From assembly GCA_913045415.1 (NCBI GenBank), contig CAJWPW010000001.1:1-21073 (forward strand): a stretch of DNA of 21,073 nt, in the 5' to 3' direction. This document shows, piece after piece, positions 1-8,608 of the stretch. Both the position numbers and the translations under genes were made by a program. The notes beneath the pieces are model-generated. The model was not told the origin of the DNA, ran no database searches, and worked only from the letters and a program-made list of their open reading frames with translations. This DNA is from an uncultured Fidelibacterota bacterium. Its GTDB lineage: Bacteria > Marinisomatota > Marinisomatia > Marinisomatales > UBA1611. The stretch's first letter is position 1, and each line of letters begins with the position of its first letter.

Positions 1-1199
1 GGATCATATTCTATGATAGGTGGGTGATCCCAATCAAGGGCAAGATAAATTAATTCTTTATAATAAGGATCACTTTGTGATCGTCGGTATACTTTGAATT
101 CAGTATTGTGCTTATGCGCATGAGACCACAATTGAAAAATAGAAATAATTTCGCCAAACTCTGCAAACATCCAAAAACTCTTATTGAGAGTTGTTTCTTC
201 ACCTGGCGGTAATACAATGTCATTATTATTCAACTGCAGAATTTTTCCAATATGATCCACATCTGTTGAATCAACAAAGTGATAATTGTTATAAACCTCC
301 CCAATGATTGCATCATTGGAATAATTAGCATAATGAATGTTCAAGTCAAATCCATAAGATGGGTCAATTCTTAGGGCAACACCTTCAGGGAGTCTATAGT
401 CAAAAAACCGGGTTTGAGTTCCTGTGATAAATTTTTGGAATGCCATGTAATATAAAACATACTGGTTGTAGCTCCCATCTGGATATCGTAAATCGCGAAT
501 TAAATTTAGTTCAGGCAGTTGAAATGGAAGGTCATCATCATAGGTGTAAACAATAAAATGATGGCTTCCAGGCGCCAAGGCAGTTTCGATTCGATTCACA
601 AAAAGGATGCCCTGAGTATCAACTTCTGTGTAGTAGAATAATTCCCTTTCAAATTGGGGTGGTACTTCGAAGGGACCTAGATGAAATTGAACGCCATTCT
701 CCGGTAGTGGGAGTGGCTCAAATTCAGGTATTTCAAAAATGGTTGTATCTTCTAATAGGGATTCATCAACTACAACACCGGTCTCTGGTGCTCCAGCAAT
801 AATCCATTGGCGGATAAATTCCAATTCTCCATTGGTGAGGAACTCCATCCCCAGTGGCATTAGGCTCCCATATTCAGGATGATCCTCATAAAAATGCTCA
901 TAGTCATTCGCATTGATCTTTTCCCAGAGAAAACTGGAATAAATACTGGTGATACCATCCGTCCCAACTAATTCTAATCCATCTTCTGCTGCAAAAATAT
1001 TTGTTGGGACTATATTAATTAATTCTTCATAAGCCACATCTTCGGCTAGAATTAATCCAGATTGTTCAGCAAAATAAAGCCCATGGTCATGACACATAAC
1101 ACACTTCGGTGTCCAGACCGTGTCTTGGATGATGTCCCAAGTGGAGGATTGCCCTGATAGAAAATTCAGGAAAATAATCGAAATGAACAAGTGTCTCAT
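1..1199 (-). CDS. Exported c-type heme / copper type II monooxygenase-like protein (3' end missing)
   Basis: The frame is open from an ATG at 1199 to the left edge, giving 399 residues without a stop, so the C-terminus lies outside the window. Residues 1-17 look like a signal peptide (hydrophobic LFISIIFLNFL, then SGQ). A heme c site, CVMCH, is at 33-37. It is followed by a GL-L-AYEEL pattern and by LMP (114-115) and an IRQW-I-AGAP stretch, as in PSCyt1-type cytochrome domains. From about 170 the protein resembles the two-domain Cu2 monooxygenase (PHM/DBM) family: GSHHF (His213, His214), LPEGVAL (270-276), NIHY (His289) and HAHKH (360-364). These match the His pair, the single His and the HxH copper ligands; the expected Met ligand would lie beyond the edge. 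The role is probably periplasmic or extracellular copper-dependent redox chemistry, with unknown substrate. No strong ribosome binding site is visible. The family call is fairly sure, the reaction is not. Confidence 0.8.
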   Translation of the reverse strand, partial: MRHLFISIIFLNFLSGQSSTWDIIQDTVWTPKCVMCHDHGLYFAEQSGLILAEDVAYEELINIVPTNIFAAEDGLELVGTDGITSIYSSFLWEKINANDYEHFYEDHPEYGSLMPLGMEFLTNGELEFIRQWIIAGAPETGVVVDESLLEDTTIFEIPEFEPLPLPENGVQFHLGPFEVPPQFERELFYYTEVDTQGILFVNRIETALAPGSHHFIVYTYDDDLPFQLPELNLIRDLRYPDGSYNQYVLYYMAFQKFITGTQTRFFDYRLPEGVALRIDPSYGFDLNIHYANYSNDAIIGEVYNNYHFVDSTDVDHIGKILQLNNNDIVLPPGEETTLNKSFWMFAEFGEIISIFQLWSHAHKHNTEFKVYRRSQSDPYYKELIYLALDWDHPPIIEYD

Positions 1200-1452
1200 A
1201 GAAGTATGGCCTATTTTAATAAGATTAGTATTTGAAATTTTGATTGGTTATCCAATGTCAATTTTACAAAATATACACCATTGTCTACAAACGATGCATC
1301 CCACCTCGTTAGCCCCAATCGGATCGCTAATATTGGAATAATCTACACTTGAAGAAATAGCAGTTAACTTAAAATTATTTCTGTCAAGGGAACAAAACAA
1401 AGGATTAGTCTCCATCACATTGACTGAAAAAAATAATTAAACATTTTTTCTT

Positions 1453-4400
1453 TTATCGGACCACTGCAAATTTTCCAACAACGGTTTCCAGCATTTTATC
1501 TGATTCTGCATCAATTTGTTGAATATGATACAAATAGAGTCCCGGCGCTATTTCCTGGTTGTTCACCGTTCTCATATCCCACCATTCATTTCCACTCGTT
1601 ACACTTTCATGAGACAGATCTGCTACAAGTTCCCCGGATAATGTGAAAATCTTGATCTTGCATTTTGTCGGTAAATTTGTAAATCGGATCCGTCGCAAGA
1701 ATTCTGTCTCTTTGAAATTAGATCGCACAATATAGGGATTAGGAACAACATTAACCTTACTTAGGTTTTCGCGGGGTTGGATTCCCGGAAACGCCTGGAC
1801 AAAATTTCGATCCAGAATGGTAGTCCCTTTTGAATTTTCAATAGAAGCATAGCCTTCCGGGTTTGCCCATTCATTCGGATTTGAATAATTTGTATCTAGC
1901 ACAGATTCATATTGCCCGTTTCCAATATGGACAAATTTTGAAGTATAGGTTGGCTCCACACCCATATCGTAAGATACAACTGAATAAGTATATTCCAAAC
2001 CATCCGTCACATCCTGATCCGCAAACATGTATTGAAAAGTATCTCCATTTACAATTTTCCAATCTGATTCATCCAAACGAATCATTTCCATTCCAGTATC
2101 GTCTCCGAGACTGAACCAGGGGAAATATGGATCTTCACCGCTGATGCTATGATTCCGTCTATTTTTCTTTTCACAATCATAGGAATTGGAATAAACACAA
2201 TGGAGCGAGTCGCTTTCTGCCGATAGATCAAATTGCCTATAGGGTCGCCAGCCTGCAAACAACCCATCCGTATCATAAATACGACCTGATGCGTCTCCCC
2301 AGTTTTTTCCACCATCGATGCTTTTGTAAATCTTATATCCTTCAAAATCTGAATAACCAGTGAGAACATCAACAGAGTGTTCTGATACATCATCCCAATA
2401 GATCTTGACAGCACCAGTGTCTGTTTCCACATAAACATTGGGCCGTGTGGGCGGGGTAAACCCTTGGTACCGTGAATTATACATGACTTGAGCAAAACGG
2501 GCATTGTTGATTAAATCTTCTTCATTTTGTCCAAATATAATACAGAATGAAAAAGGGACTTCCCGTCCAACGGGAAGATCAAATGGTCCACAACTCATGA
2601 AAATAGAACAATCCAATCCCGGGGGTTCTCGTTGAAAAGCAGTTTCATCGTACAGGCCCTCTAGAGAATCAAAATGCGGGTTTAGCTCCGACCCCAGATC
2701 AGAACCTGGATTTTTCGTGTGAAAATGCCATGCGTTCTCATTATCACTTAAATTGGTGGTATCGCCAGCCATAATCTTATACATGATCTCTTCCTTGTTC
2801 CGAGCTTGGGGGCAACCGGCAGCACCGGTATAGCAACTACTGGTATTACTTTCCATATTCACCACACCCGGGCGACTATACCAATCAAACCAATGCCAAT
2901 CTGTCATTTTCAGCGGTTCTCCGGGGAATATGTCAACAGTGCCGTCTTGGTCCAAGTCGACCGGATCGGTGGCTCTGGGTGAGTCTAATAATTGGGTAGC
3001 CACAAGTCCGAAATCTGTCCCGGGAGCGGGATCACCATTCATGGCATAACCACGAGCTTGACCACTGATACCGTCAAAATCTCCCACCATGGCCATAGAG
3101 ATTAACATTCGTTCATTATTACGTTCGAATATTTCCCAATAGTATTTCATGAAATCGTCATCATTTGTGTGGAGTCCGGAACTAAACCCATTTATATCTC
3201 CCACCAAAACATCTGAATCAAAATAAAAACCGAGAAAGGTACCCTGGTAATTAAATCCTTTGCCTTGGTTGAGTTTGGTACCATCAGGCATAATCATTCC
3301 TTCCCCACATTTTTGTTCGCCATTTTCGTCCAAAACAGGATTCCCAGATTCATCTTCAGCGCACCAATCGCCACTTTCATTTCGGACATTAACCGTCACA
3401 AATAAAATATCTTCTGCATAGGACACACCGTAAGAATGGGCTTCTGCCATCACACGTAACCCCATAGGATAAGCTGTTTGCTCGTATTCATTATTTGTAT
3501 CCACCATATTACCCCGGTGTGCCCAGCGATCATCAAATTCCATGTATACTTCCATATCCGAAATGAATCGCCCTTCGACTCTTTCCCAGCAATCAGGATC
3601 TTTTCTGGACTGCGAACATCCAGGAAGAGTGATGTTGTAATCTTCAGCCCACCAGCCGGGCCAGAATGACTCATTTTGTCCTGAATTTACATTATACCTA
3701 ATCGGCCAAGTATCAGAAAATGCACTGTGTGCCAAAAGCGGATATGTATCACTCAGATCCGTGACATAGGTATCACCAAATATGTCTCCATTAAGCACCT
3801 CCGTATTGTGAGTATTTACCCGGGCCATTGTAGATGCATGCCACTCGCCATTTGGTGAACTCTCCTGTCGAGAAATCCACGATTCTGCAACATTATATCC
3901 ATAATACATGTATTCATCATCATCTGTCCACTCTTCCAGGTCTGGACCATAATTATAAAAATCAAATTGATCTTCTCGCTGAATTAATTTTGGGCGTAAA
4001 GCCCAAGGATATATGAATCCAATCTGCGCGGTGGATGTATTGGGATCCAATTGACCAAAAGTAGATACTGCAATTTTTTTTAATTCATGATCAATGGCAT
4101 ATTGATATGGTCCATTGAATAATTCTTTAGATATTTTCTGTGAAATACTGTCAGGATACCAGCGTCCAAAATCCCGGTCTGCATCAAAAATAATGCCCAC
4201 ATAATTCGTATCGCCTTCAAAAAACCAATTGTCATAGGCATCACCAGACTCCCAAATACCATAAATGGGAATTCCATCAGAATCCACAATATTTTCCACA
4301 TGTTCCCAGTTGAATTCGAAGGAGTTTTTATGTCCTGGAACCCCAGCAAGAAATGCAACCGAAGGTAAATAAGAATAACCATTCCATATTCCCATGGGAT

Positions 4401-4638
4401 GTTCATCCCAGTTAATCATATTACCATAATTAGAAATGGCCGTTTGGGCTTTTCCTTGGAGCAAGTAGCCAATAGCTCGGTCGTTCATGGGGTTGGTTGG
4501 GAAAGGATTATCACCGATCTTTCCGGCTGTCGAATACCGGAATACGTCGGGGTGAATTGAACTTTTCTCTTTAATCTCTTCAGCGAAAAGAAGAGAGATG
4601 ACAAATATGATAGCTAAAATCCGAAGATAAGAAATCAT
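1453..4638 (-). CDS. Large exported protein with FN3-like and type IX-sorting-like C-terminal domains
   Basis: I place the start at ATG 4638 (1061 residues), which begins the signal peptide directly (ISYLRILAIIFVISLLFAEE). The longer frame begins at a TTG that overlaps the previous stop. Residues 30-700 form an Asp/Trp/Tyr-rich region that I recognise only as an uncharacterised exported protein type. It contains a dockerin-like calcium motif DLDQDGTVD (about 561-569) and closely spaced cysteine pairs (341/350, 426/444, 602/609, 677/683, 814/822) that could form disulfide loops. A fibronectin III-like segment starts near 731 (PTRPNVYVET, then YKIYKS). The last 100 residues (VVPNPY, then IFTLSGELV, WWDMRT, APGLYLY and VGKFAVVR) are the beta-sandwich tail typical of FlgD-like or type IX secretion cargo in FCB bacteria. 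It is therefore probably surface-exposed or secreted. It starts 8 bases after the dehydratase stop and may be co-transcribed with it. Substrate and activity are unknown. Confidence 0.83.
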   Translation of the reverse strand: MISYLRILAIIFVISLLFAEEIKEKSSIHPDVFRYSTAGKIGDNPFPTNPMNDRAIGYLLQGKAQTAISNYGNMINWDEHPMGIWNGYSYLPSVAFLAGVPGHKNSFEFNWEHVENIVDSDGIPIYGIWESGDAYDNWFFEGDTNYVGIIFDADRDFGRWYPDSISQKISKELFNGPYQYAIDHELKKIAVSTFGQLDPNTSTAQIGFIYPWALRPKLIQREDQFDFYNYGPDLEEWTDDDEYMYYGYNVAESWISRQESSPNGEWHASTMARVNTHNTEVLNGDIFGDTYVTDLSDTYPLLAHSAFSDTWPIRYNVNSGQNESFWPGWWAEDYNITLPGCSQSRKDPDCWERVEGRFISDMEVYMEFDDRWAHRGNMVDTNNEYEQTAYPMGLRVMAEAHSYGVSYAEDILFVTVNVRNESGDWCAEDESGNPVLDENGEQKCGEGMIMPDGTKLNQGKGFNYQGTFLGFYFDSDVLVGDINGFSSGLHTNDDDFMKYYWEIFERNNERMLISMAMVGDFDGISGQARGYAMNGDPAPGTDFGLVATQLLDSPRATDPVDLDQDGTVDIFPGEPLKMTDWHWFDWYSRPGVVNMESNTSSCYTGAAGCPQARNKEEIMYKIMAGDTTNLSDNENAWHFHTKNPGSDLGSELNPHFDSLEGLYDETAFQREPPGLDCSIFMSCGPFDLPVGREVPFSFCIIFGQNEEDLINNARFAQVMYNSRYQGFTPPTRPNVYVETDTGAVKIYWDDVSEHSVDVLTGYSDFEGYKIYKSIDGGKNWGDASGRIYDTDGLFAGWRPYRQFDLSAESDSLHCVYSNSYDCEKKNRRNHSISGEDPYFPWFSLGDDTGMEMIRLDESDWKIVNGDTFQYMFADQDVTDGLEYTYSVVSYDMGVEPTYTSKFVHIGNGQYESVLDTNYSNPNEWANPEGYASIENSKGTTILDRNFVQAFPGIQPRENLSKVNVVPNPYIVRSNFKETEFLRRIRFTNLPTKCKIKIFTLSGELVADLSHESVTSGNEWWDMRTVNNQEIAPGLYLYHIQQIDAESDKMLETVVGKFAVVR

Positions 4639-4646
4639 TGCAGGAA

Positions 4647-5600
4647 TCAATTTAAAATGTCTCGAACAGTATCCAAACTAATGTTCCCACCACAAATGAC
4701 CACACCTACACGCTTTCCTATTAAATCGTTTTTCTTTTTTAATAATGTTGCTACAGCTGTTCCAGCCGCACCTTCTAATAACTGGTGTTCTTTATCCATA
4801 TAAGTGATCATTGCATCCTTGATCTCTTCTTCTGTGACTAGTACAGTTTCATCGATCACATCGCAACAGATTGGGAAAGTGATAGAGTCTTCTTCTACAC
4901 CGCCAGCAGTCCCATCTGATAATGTTGGTTTGGACGATAAATCCAAAATTTTACCTGCTTTTATGGAATGGATCATTACTGCAGAATTCTCTGGTGAACA
5001 CCCAATCACGTGAATCTGGGGCCAGATTGATTTTAAAAAGCCTGCAGTCCCACCGATAAGGCCACCACCACCTACAGATATAATGACCGCATCCAGACCA
5101 TCACATTGGGACTCTATCTCTGCTCCTATAGTTCCCTGGCCAGCCATGACATATGGATCATTATAAGGTGATACATAAGTCTCGCCTGTTGAAATGGAAA
5201 TTTCCTGCGCCCTTGCTTCCGCTTTAATACAATCATTTCCGTGAACTTCTATTTTGGCACCAAATTGTTTCATATTCTCTAGCTTCGCTGGCGATGCATC
5301 ATCTGGGACATAGATTGTACAATCGATTCCTGCTTGTCCAGCAGCATAAGCTACTGCAGCACCATGGTTGCCTGTGGATGCAGAAACAACACCTTTCTGT
5401 TTTTCATGATCTTCCAAAGAGATGAGTTTATTGATAGCTCCACGAGCCTTGAAAGATCCAGTGACCTGGATACTCTCCAGTTTGAATCGAACATCTGCTC
5501 CAGTCAGATCTGAAAATGCTTTCGAATGAACAAATGGTGTTTTTCGGATAAAAGGTTGTATTTGGATTGCTGCAGATTGAATGGATTTAGGGAATGTCAT
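4647..5600 (-). CDS. PLP-dependent threonine/serine dehydratase family enzyme
   Basis: Fold type II PLP enzyme. The Schiff-base lysine lies in GSFKARGA (about residue 51), the substrate-binding loop is STGNHG (75-80), the phosphate-binding glycine loop is SVGGGGLIGG (175-184), and ICGGN is near the C-terminus. It probably deaminates L-threonine and/or L-serine to 2-oxobutyrate or pyruvate in the cytoplasm. Serine racemase and hydroxyaspartate ammonia-lyase belong to the same family and cannot be separated by motif alone. At 317 residues it lacks the C-terminal ACT-like regulatory domain of biosynthetic IlvA, so a catabolic (TdcB-like) or racemase-like enzyme is more likely. The longest frame starts at TTG 5606; I prefer ATG 5600, which gives MTFPKSIQ. 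Upstream is an AT-rich perfect inverted repeat. Its product 2-oxobutyrate could feed the oxoacid dehydrogenase encoded in the window, but that link is inference. Confidence 0.88.
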   Translation of the reverse strand: MTFPKSIQSAAIQIQPFIRKTPFVHSKAFSDLTGADVRFKLESIQVTGSFKARGAINKLISLEDHEKQKGVVSASTGNHGAAVAYAAGQAGIDCTIYVPDDASPAKLENMKQFGAKIEVHGNDCIKAEARAQEISISTGETYVSPYNDPYVMAGQGTIGAEIESQCDGLDAVIISVGGGGLIGGTAGFLKSIWPQIHVIGCSPENSAVMIHSIKAGKILDLSSKPTLSDGTAGGVEEDSITFPICCDVIDETVLVTEEEIKDAMITYMDKEHQLLEGAAGTAVATLLKKKNDLIGKRVGVVICGGNISLDTVRDILN

Positions 5601-5626
5601 TTTCAAATCTTACTATTTGTCTTACA

Positions 5627-5645
5627 ATAATTAAAAGTTAATTAT
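5627..5645. repeat. Perfect 8-bp inverted repeat upstream of the dehydratase
   Basis: ATAATTAA (5627-5634) and TTAATTAT (5638-5645) are perfect inverted copies separated by three bases, centred about 36 bases upstream of the dehydratase ATG. The arms contain only A and T, so a stable transcription terminator is unlikely. It could be an operator for a dimeric regulator or a chance product of AT-rich intergenic DNA. Confidence 0.35.
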
Positions 5646-5688
5646 CTATATTTTAAGTTAGTTTTACCAGAACACATTCTAATAAATT

Positions 5689-7923
5689 TTAAAAGGAATA
5701 TCCCAAATTTGCTCGGGCAATCACTGTGTTTTTCTTAAAGCCGCCCGTTTTCTTGGATCTGTATTCACCATGGATTTTCACACTAAATTGATCGAATATT
5801 TTCCATTTTATTCCACTTTTGAAACCTATCCACGACATTTTGACTAAACCAGATCCTTGCGCATAGTTTAAGCCTATTTTTCCTAATATCTGATTTTTAT
5901 AAAAAGGATATTCAGTATCAAAATTAGTGGTTAAAAAATCTTGAATTCCCCGTTCACCAGGGCCAATACTTAGTTCGCTGGAGTTGATAGTCAAATTTAA
6001 AGTTGTTTTTAACTGGAAATTATATCGCGTTGATAATGTAAAATTCATAACGTTAGTGGACATGGCCGGATCGACAAAATTTGTATCACGATCGGTGAAA
6101 TTGTCTGTTTTATTCACATTAACAAATGTGCCACTCAATGCATGAGACCAAACCAAGTCAAACCGATGACTAATATTCACCATTATATTGTTGGTATGTG
6201 TATTCTCGCGATTATCTGTAAATGTTGAGTCTGGTAATGGGATGAGTTTATCTATCCCGTTATCCCTGTCAATAGACCGATAAGTGAAATTGAGTGTAGG
6301 TAGCCCTGGACCAGGTAATGCATTTATACCCAATGACATTGTATTCTGTGATTTTAAATTGTCTACCATAGTTAGGATGTCATCATCCTGGTGTTTATAA
6401 CCCATAGTTAACATCAATCGATTCTGGAGGAGTTTCAATTTATCAGAAACAGAAAATTCACGTTTATTTTTCACAAGATATGGGTTGGCCAGAGAATTGT
6501 ATTGGGGGCCAACCTGTGAATATTCCACCGCAAGGTAATTCCCATAAAAGTTTGTGACAGCTCGACCACGATATGCTAAGGAAGGCATAGACAAAACTGC
6601 ATCCATGAGATCAACAGTTGCACTGTCTCCAAAGGCGTTAATATCGATGGGGACCAAAGGTGCCATGTTAGGATTAATGATCAGGATTTTCTCATAATCA
6701 GCTGGATCTGGAAAACTAGACAGGTCAATACTTAAAAGTTTGTTATCTACTGAGTCATCGATCATAGTGTCCAATTCAGCCAAGGTTAAGGGTCCACCCC
6801 AAATATTATTATTGGTTAAGCTGAATGCCAGTTCACCGTCCAATCGGAGCCGTTTATTAAACAGAGAGATGCCAAGGTCAGTTCCAATCACCAAATTATC
6901 TTTGGGACCATCACCAGCCCAGTTCTTACCCTCAAGATAATGGGCCTTTGTTCCCAGCTCACTTATAGTATATACCACTCCGGAATCAAGCCCGGAAACG
7001 GATCCAGTAGCATCAGGAGAGTAGACAATTTCCGCATTGTTAAGGTCCTGGGTAACACTGTTTGTATCATCCCTGGCTTTCATAAAATTGAGTCCCCACT
7101 GGAATTTTTCTCCACGACCTAAAGCCAATCTACCGGCCATCACATTTTGCTCGAACGTGTACCCGTTTCTGCTTAATGAAAGAAATTTGGTCCCATCATC
7201 ATCCGTATCAATTCTATATGAATAGGCCTTTTTTAGATCACCTTCAATGGCACGATTAATTTCCCCTTGAACAAAATGGAGGTTAAACCACCTCCATTTA
7301 AAATTTGCATTCAACCCCCTGATTCGTTTCCCATTCATTGTAAAGTGGGATAAGCGTGGATTTGAATCACCTACATTAATGGTAGCATAATCTTTTAGGG
7401 TAATTTCAAACCCTAATACATTTCGAGGTTGATAAAGTGCTTGCTCCTGGGTGGTGATTTTCACATTGGTTTTAAACTTCATCCATTCATAAGCAGAACC
7501 TTTAAAATTCACCATCACTTGACTAATGTTTAGTGTTTGATCATCAATTTGATCCATACTACTACTGGATCTTATACGACCAGAATATTTCAGGGTAGGT
7601 TCGCGCAAGGTTGTTGTAAATGACCAAGTTTTCGGACCTCTTCCATCAATGAAAAGTTGAATCTGGTGAAGACCGGGATCTAATTGATCCAAAAGACACG
7701 TCACCATATCCTCATCCATATAAGCTAAGTCTGAAATATCTTCACCATCCAACAAAAGTTGAATATTATTCGGGTTAATGCCTCTCATTCCAAAGGTTGA
7801 AATTGCAATTAAAACATCATGGTCGGAGACCTCTGAGTTCGGTTCAGGGCTCATGATCAATACATCGGACTGAGATAAAAGAATGCTCGAAAATAAGGCC
7901 AGAAAAATAATATTTTTTTTCAT
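5689..7923 (-). CDS. Outer-membrane beta-barrel protein with N-terminal Ig-like domain
   Basis: The longest frame starts at 8022 inside the FecR gene. I start at ATG 7923 (744 residues) because it opens a signal peptide directly (MKKNIIFLALFSSILLSQS) and follows the FecR stop by 13 bases. Residues 20-105 look like a periplasmic Ig-like domain (MSPEPNSEVSDHDV, then LLDGEDISD and PGLHQIQLFIDG). The rest is a long series of alternating amphipathic strands with frequent Tyr/Phe/Asn and ends in ARANLGYSF; a terminal aromatic residue is the usual BAM-recognition signal of outer-membrane barrels. It has no TonB box or plug domain that I can see, so a TonB-dependent receptor is unlikely. It is the third gene of a cluster with a secreted protein and a FecR-domain protein. 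The cargo or ligand is unknown. The barrel assignment rests on sequence texture and is fairly sure; the function is not. Confidence 0.75.
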   Translation of the reverse strand: MKKNIIFLALFSSILLSQSDVLIMSPEPNSEVSDHDVLIAISTFGMRGINPNNIQLLLDGEDISDLAYMDEDMVTCLLDQLDPGLHQIQLFIDGRGPKTWSFTTTLREPTLKYSGRIRSSSSMDQIDDQTLNISQVMVNFKGSAYEWMKFKTNVKITTQEQALYQPRNVLGFEITLKDYATINVGDSNPRLSHFTMNGKRIRGLNANFKWRWFNLHFVQGEINRAIEGDLKKAYSYRIDTDDDGTKFLSLSRNGYTFEQNVMAGRLALGRGEKFQWGLNFMKARDDTNSVTQDLNNAEIVYSPDATGSVSGLDSGVVYTISELGTKAHYLEGKNWAGDGPKDNLVIGTDLGISLFNKRLRLDGELAFSLTNNNIWGGPLTLAELDTMIDDSVDNKLLSIDLSSFPDPADYEKILIINPNMAPLVPIDINAFGDSATVDLMDAVLSMPSLAYRGRAVTNFYGNYLAVEYSQVGPQYNSLANPYLVKNKREFSVSDKLKLLQNRLMLTMGYKHQDDDILTMVDNLKSQNTMSLGINALPGPGLPTLNFTYRSIDRDNGIDKLIPLPDSTFTDNRENTHTNNIMVNISHRFDLVWSHALSGTFVNVNKTDNFTDRDTNFVDPAMSTNVMNFTLSTRYNFQLKTTLNLTINSSELSIGPGERGIQDFLTTNFDTEYPFYKNQILGKIGLNYAQGSGLVKMSWIGFKSGIKWKIFDQFSVKIHGEYRSKKTGGFKKNTVIARANLGYSF

Positions 7924-7936
7924 TATCGTTATTTTT

Positions 7937-8608
7937 TTATTGGAATCGAATAATGATTTCTTTGATGTTCCCATCTTCATCTTCAACTTCGAAACGTAAT
8001 TCTTGTGTCGGAATTTCAACATCTGCTAATTCAAATCCAGCTATGTCATCGATCGTTGTTTCGTGAACTTCCAGTGAACCTTCTGGTGTTGAAACAGCTG
8101 TTTCCCCATTTTTAACTTCTGTGGATTCTCCAGTGATAGTATTTGTTACCTCTATCAATCCTTCTAGCAATGTAAATGAATCTCCTATCCCGGGCTGAGA
8201 GTCGATAGTCAGTTCTGTGCCTTTTACCGAAGCAACAGATGTAGGCGTGGCAATTCTGAATTCATTTCCTTTTTGTGGAGATATACTTGCAGCAATTTTT
8301 CCATATTTAATATCCAAAGATTTATTGATTTGGGTGCCTGATCTTTTCCCAGATACGGTTAAATCAGAATTGCCAAGCATTTTTATAACTGATTTATCGT
8401 CAAGATACATGATTGCTACAAATCCATTTTTTCCAGTTAATATTTTATCTTTATCTTTAAGTGGGGTGCCCGGTTTTAAGGGTTGTTTAACAGAATTGGC
8501 TTCCTCTATAACAAAAACCTTTCCATTTACTTTAATCGTAAGAGCAATCTTGGATGAAGCAGTTGAAATCGAACATAAAGATAAACAAAGAATAAGAATT
8601 CGTTTCAT
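7937..8608 (-). CDS. Exported FecR-domain protein
   Basis: 223 residues. Residues 1-18 form a signal peptide (MKRILILCLSLCSISTASS). A FecR-type beta domain covers about 45-155, with PLKDKDKILTGKNGFVAIMY and the family hallmark FRIATPTSVASVKGTE (117-132) followed by LLEGLIEV. The C-terminal 60 residues are acidic (VEDEDGN). Classical FecR proteins are inner-membrane anti-sigma regulators with a cytoplasmic N-terminus. This protein instead has a signal peptide, no anti-sigma region and no sigma-factor gene nearby, so it is probably a periplasmic or outer-membrane-associated structural or binding protein. Its ATG overlaps the upstream stop (ATGA) and has the strong ribosome binding site annotated separately. 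The following barrel gene is 13 bases away, which suggests the two proteins work together. Confidence 0.87.
   Translation of the reverse strand: MKRILILCLSLCSISTASSKIALTIKVNGKVFVIEEANSVKQPLKPGTPLKDKDKILTGKNGFVAIMYLDDKSVIKMLGNSDLTVSGKRSGTQINKSLDIKYGKIAASISPQKGNEFRIATPTSVASVKGTELTIDSQPGIGDSFTLLEGLIEVTNTITGESTEVKNGETAVSTPEGSLEVHETTIDDIAGFELADVEIPTQELRFEVEDEDGNIKEIIIRFQ

Noticed and set aside
1243..1261. ATTGG-TTAT-CCAAT inverted repeat and TTGACA box upstream of the heme/copper gene
   Set aside because: The arms are only five bases and no acceptable -10 box lies at the right distance from the TTGACA; likely chance.
1120..1341. 73-residue plus-strand open frame over the start of the heme/copper gene and its leader
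   Set aside because: Most of its first part is antisense to a frame with clear signal peptide and heme motif; no ribosome binding site or recognisable protein features.
1428..1449. Hairpin after the large exported gene (AAAAAAT with ATTTTTT)
   Set aside because: The stem has no G-C pair and would be too weak for an intrinsic terminator; probably just AT-rich DNA.
2082..2504. 140-residue minus-strand frame inside the large exported protein
   Set aside because: Fully contained in another frame of a gene with recognisable domains; composition looks like an out-of-frame reading.
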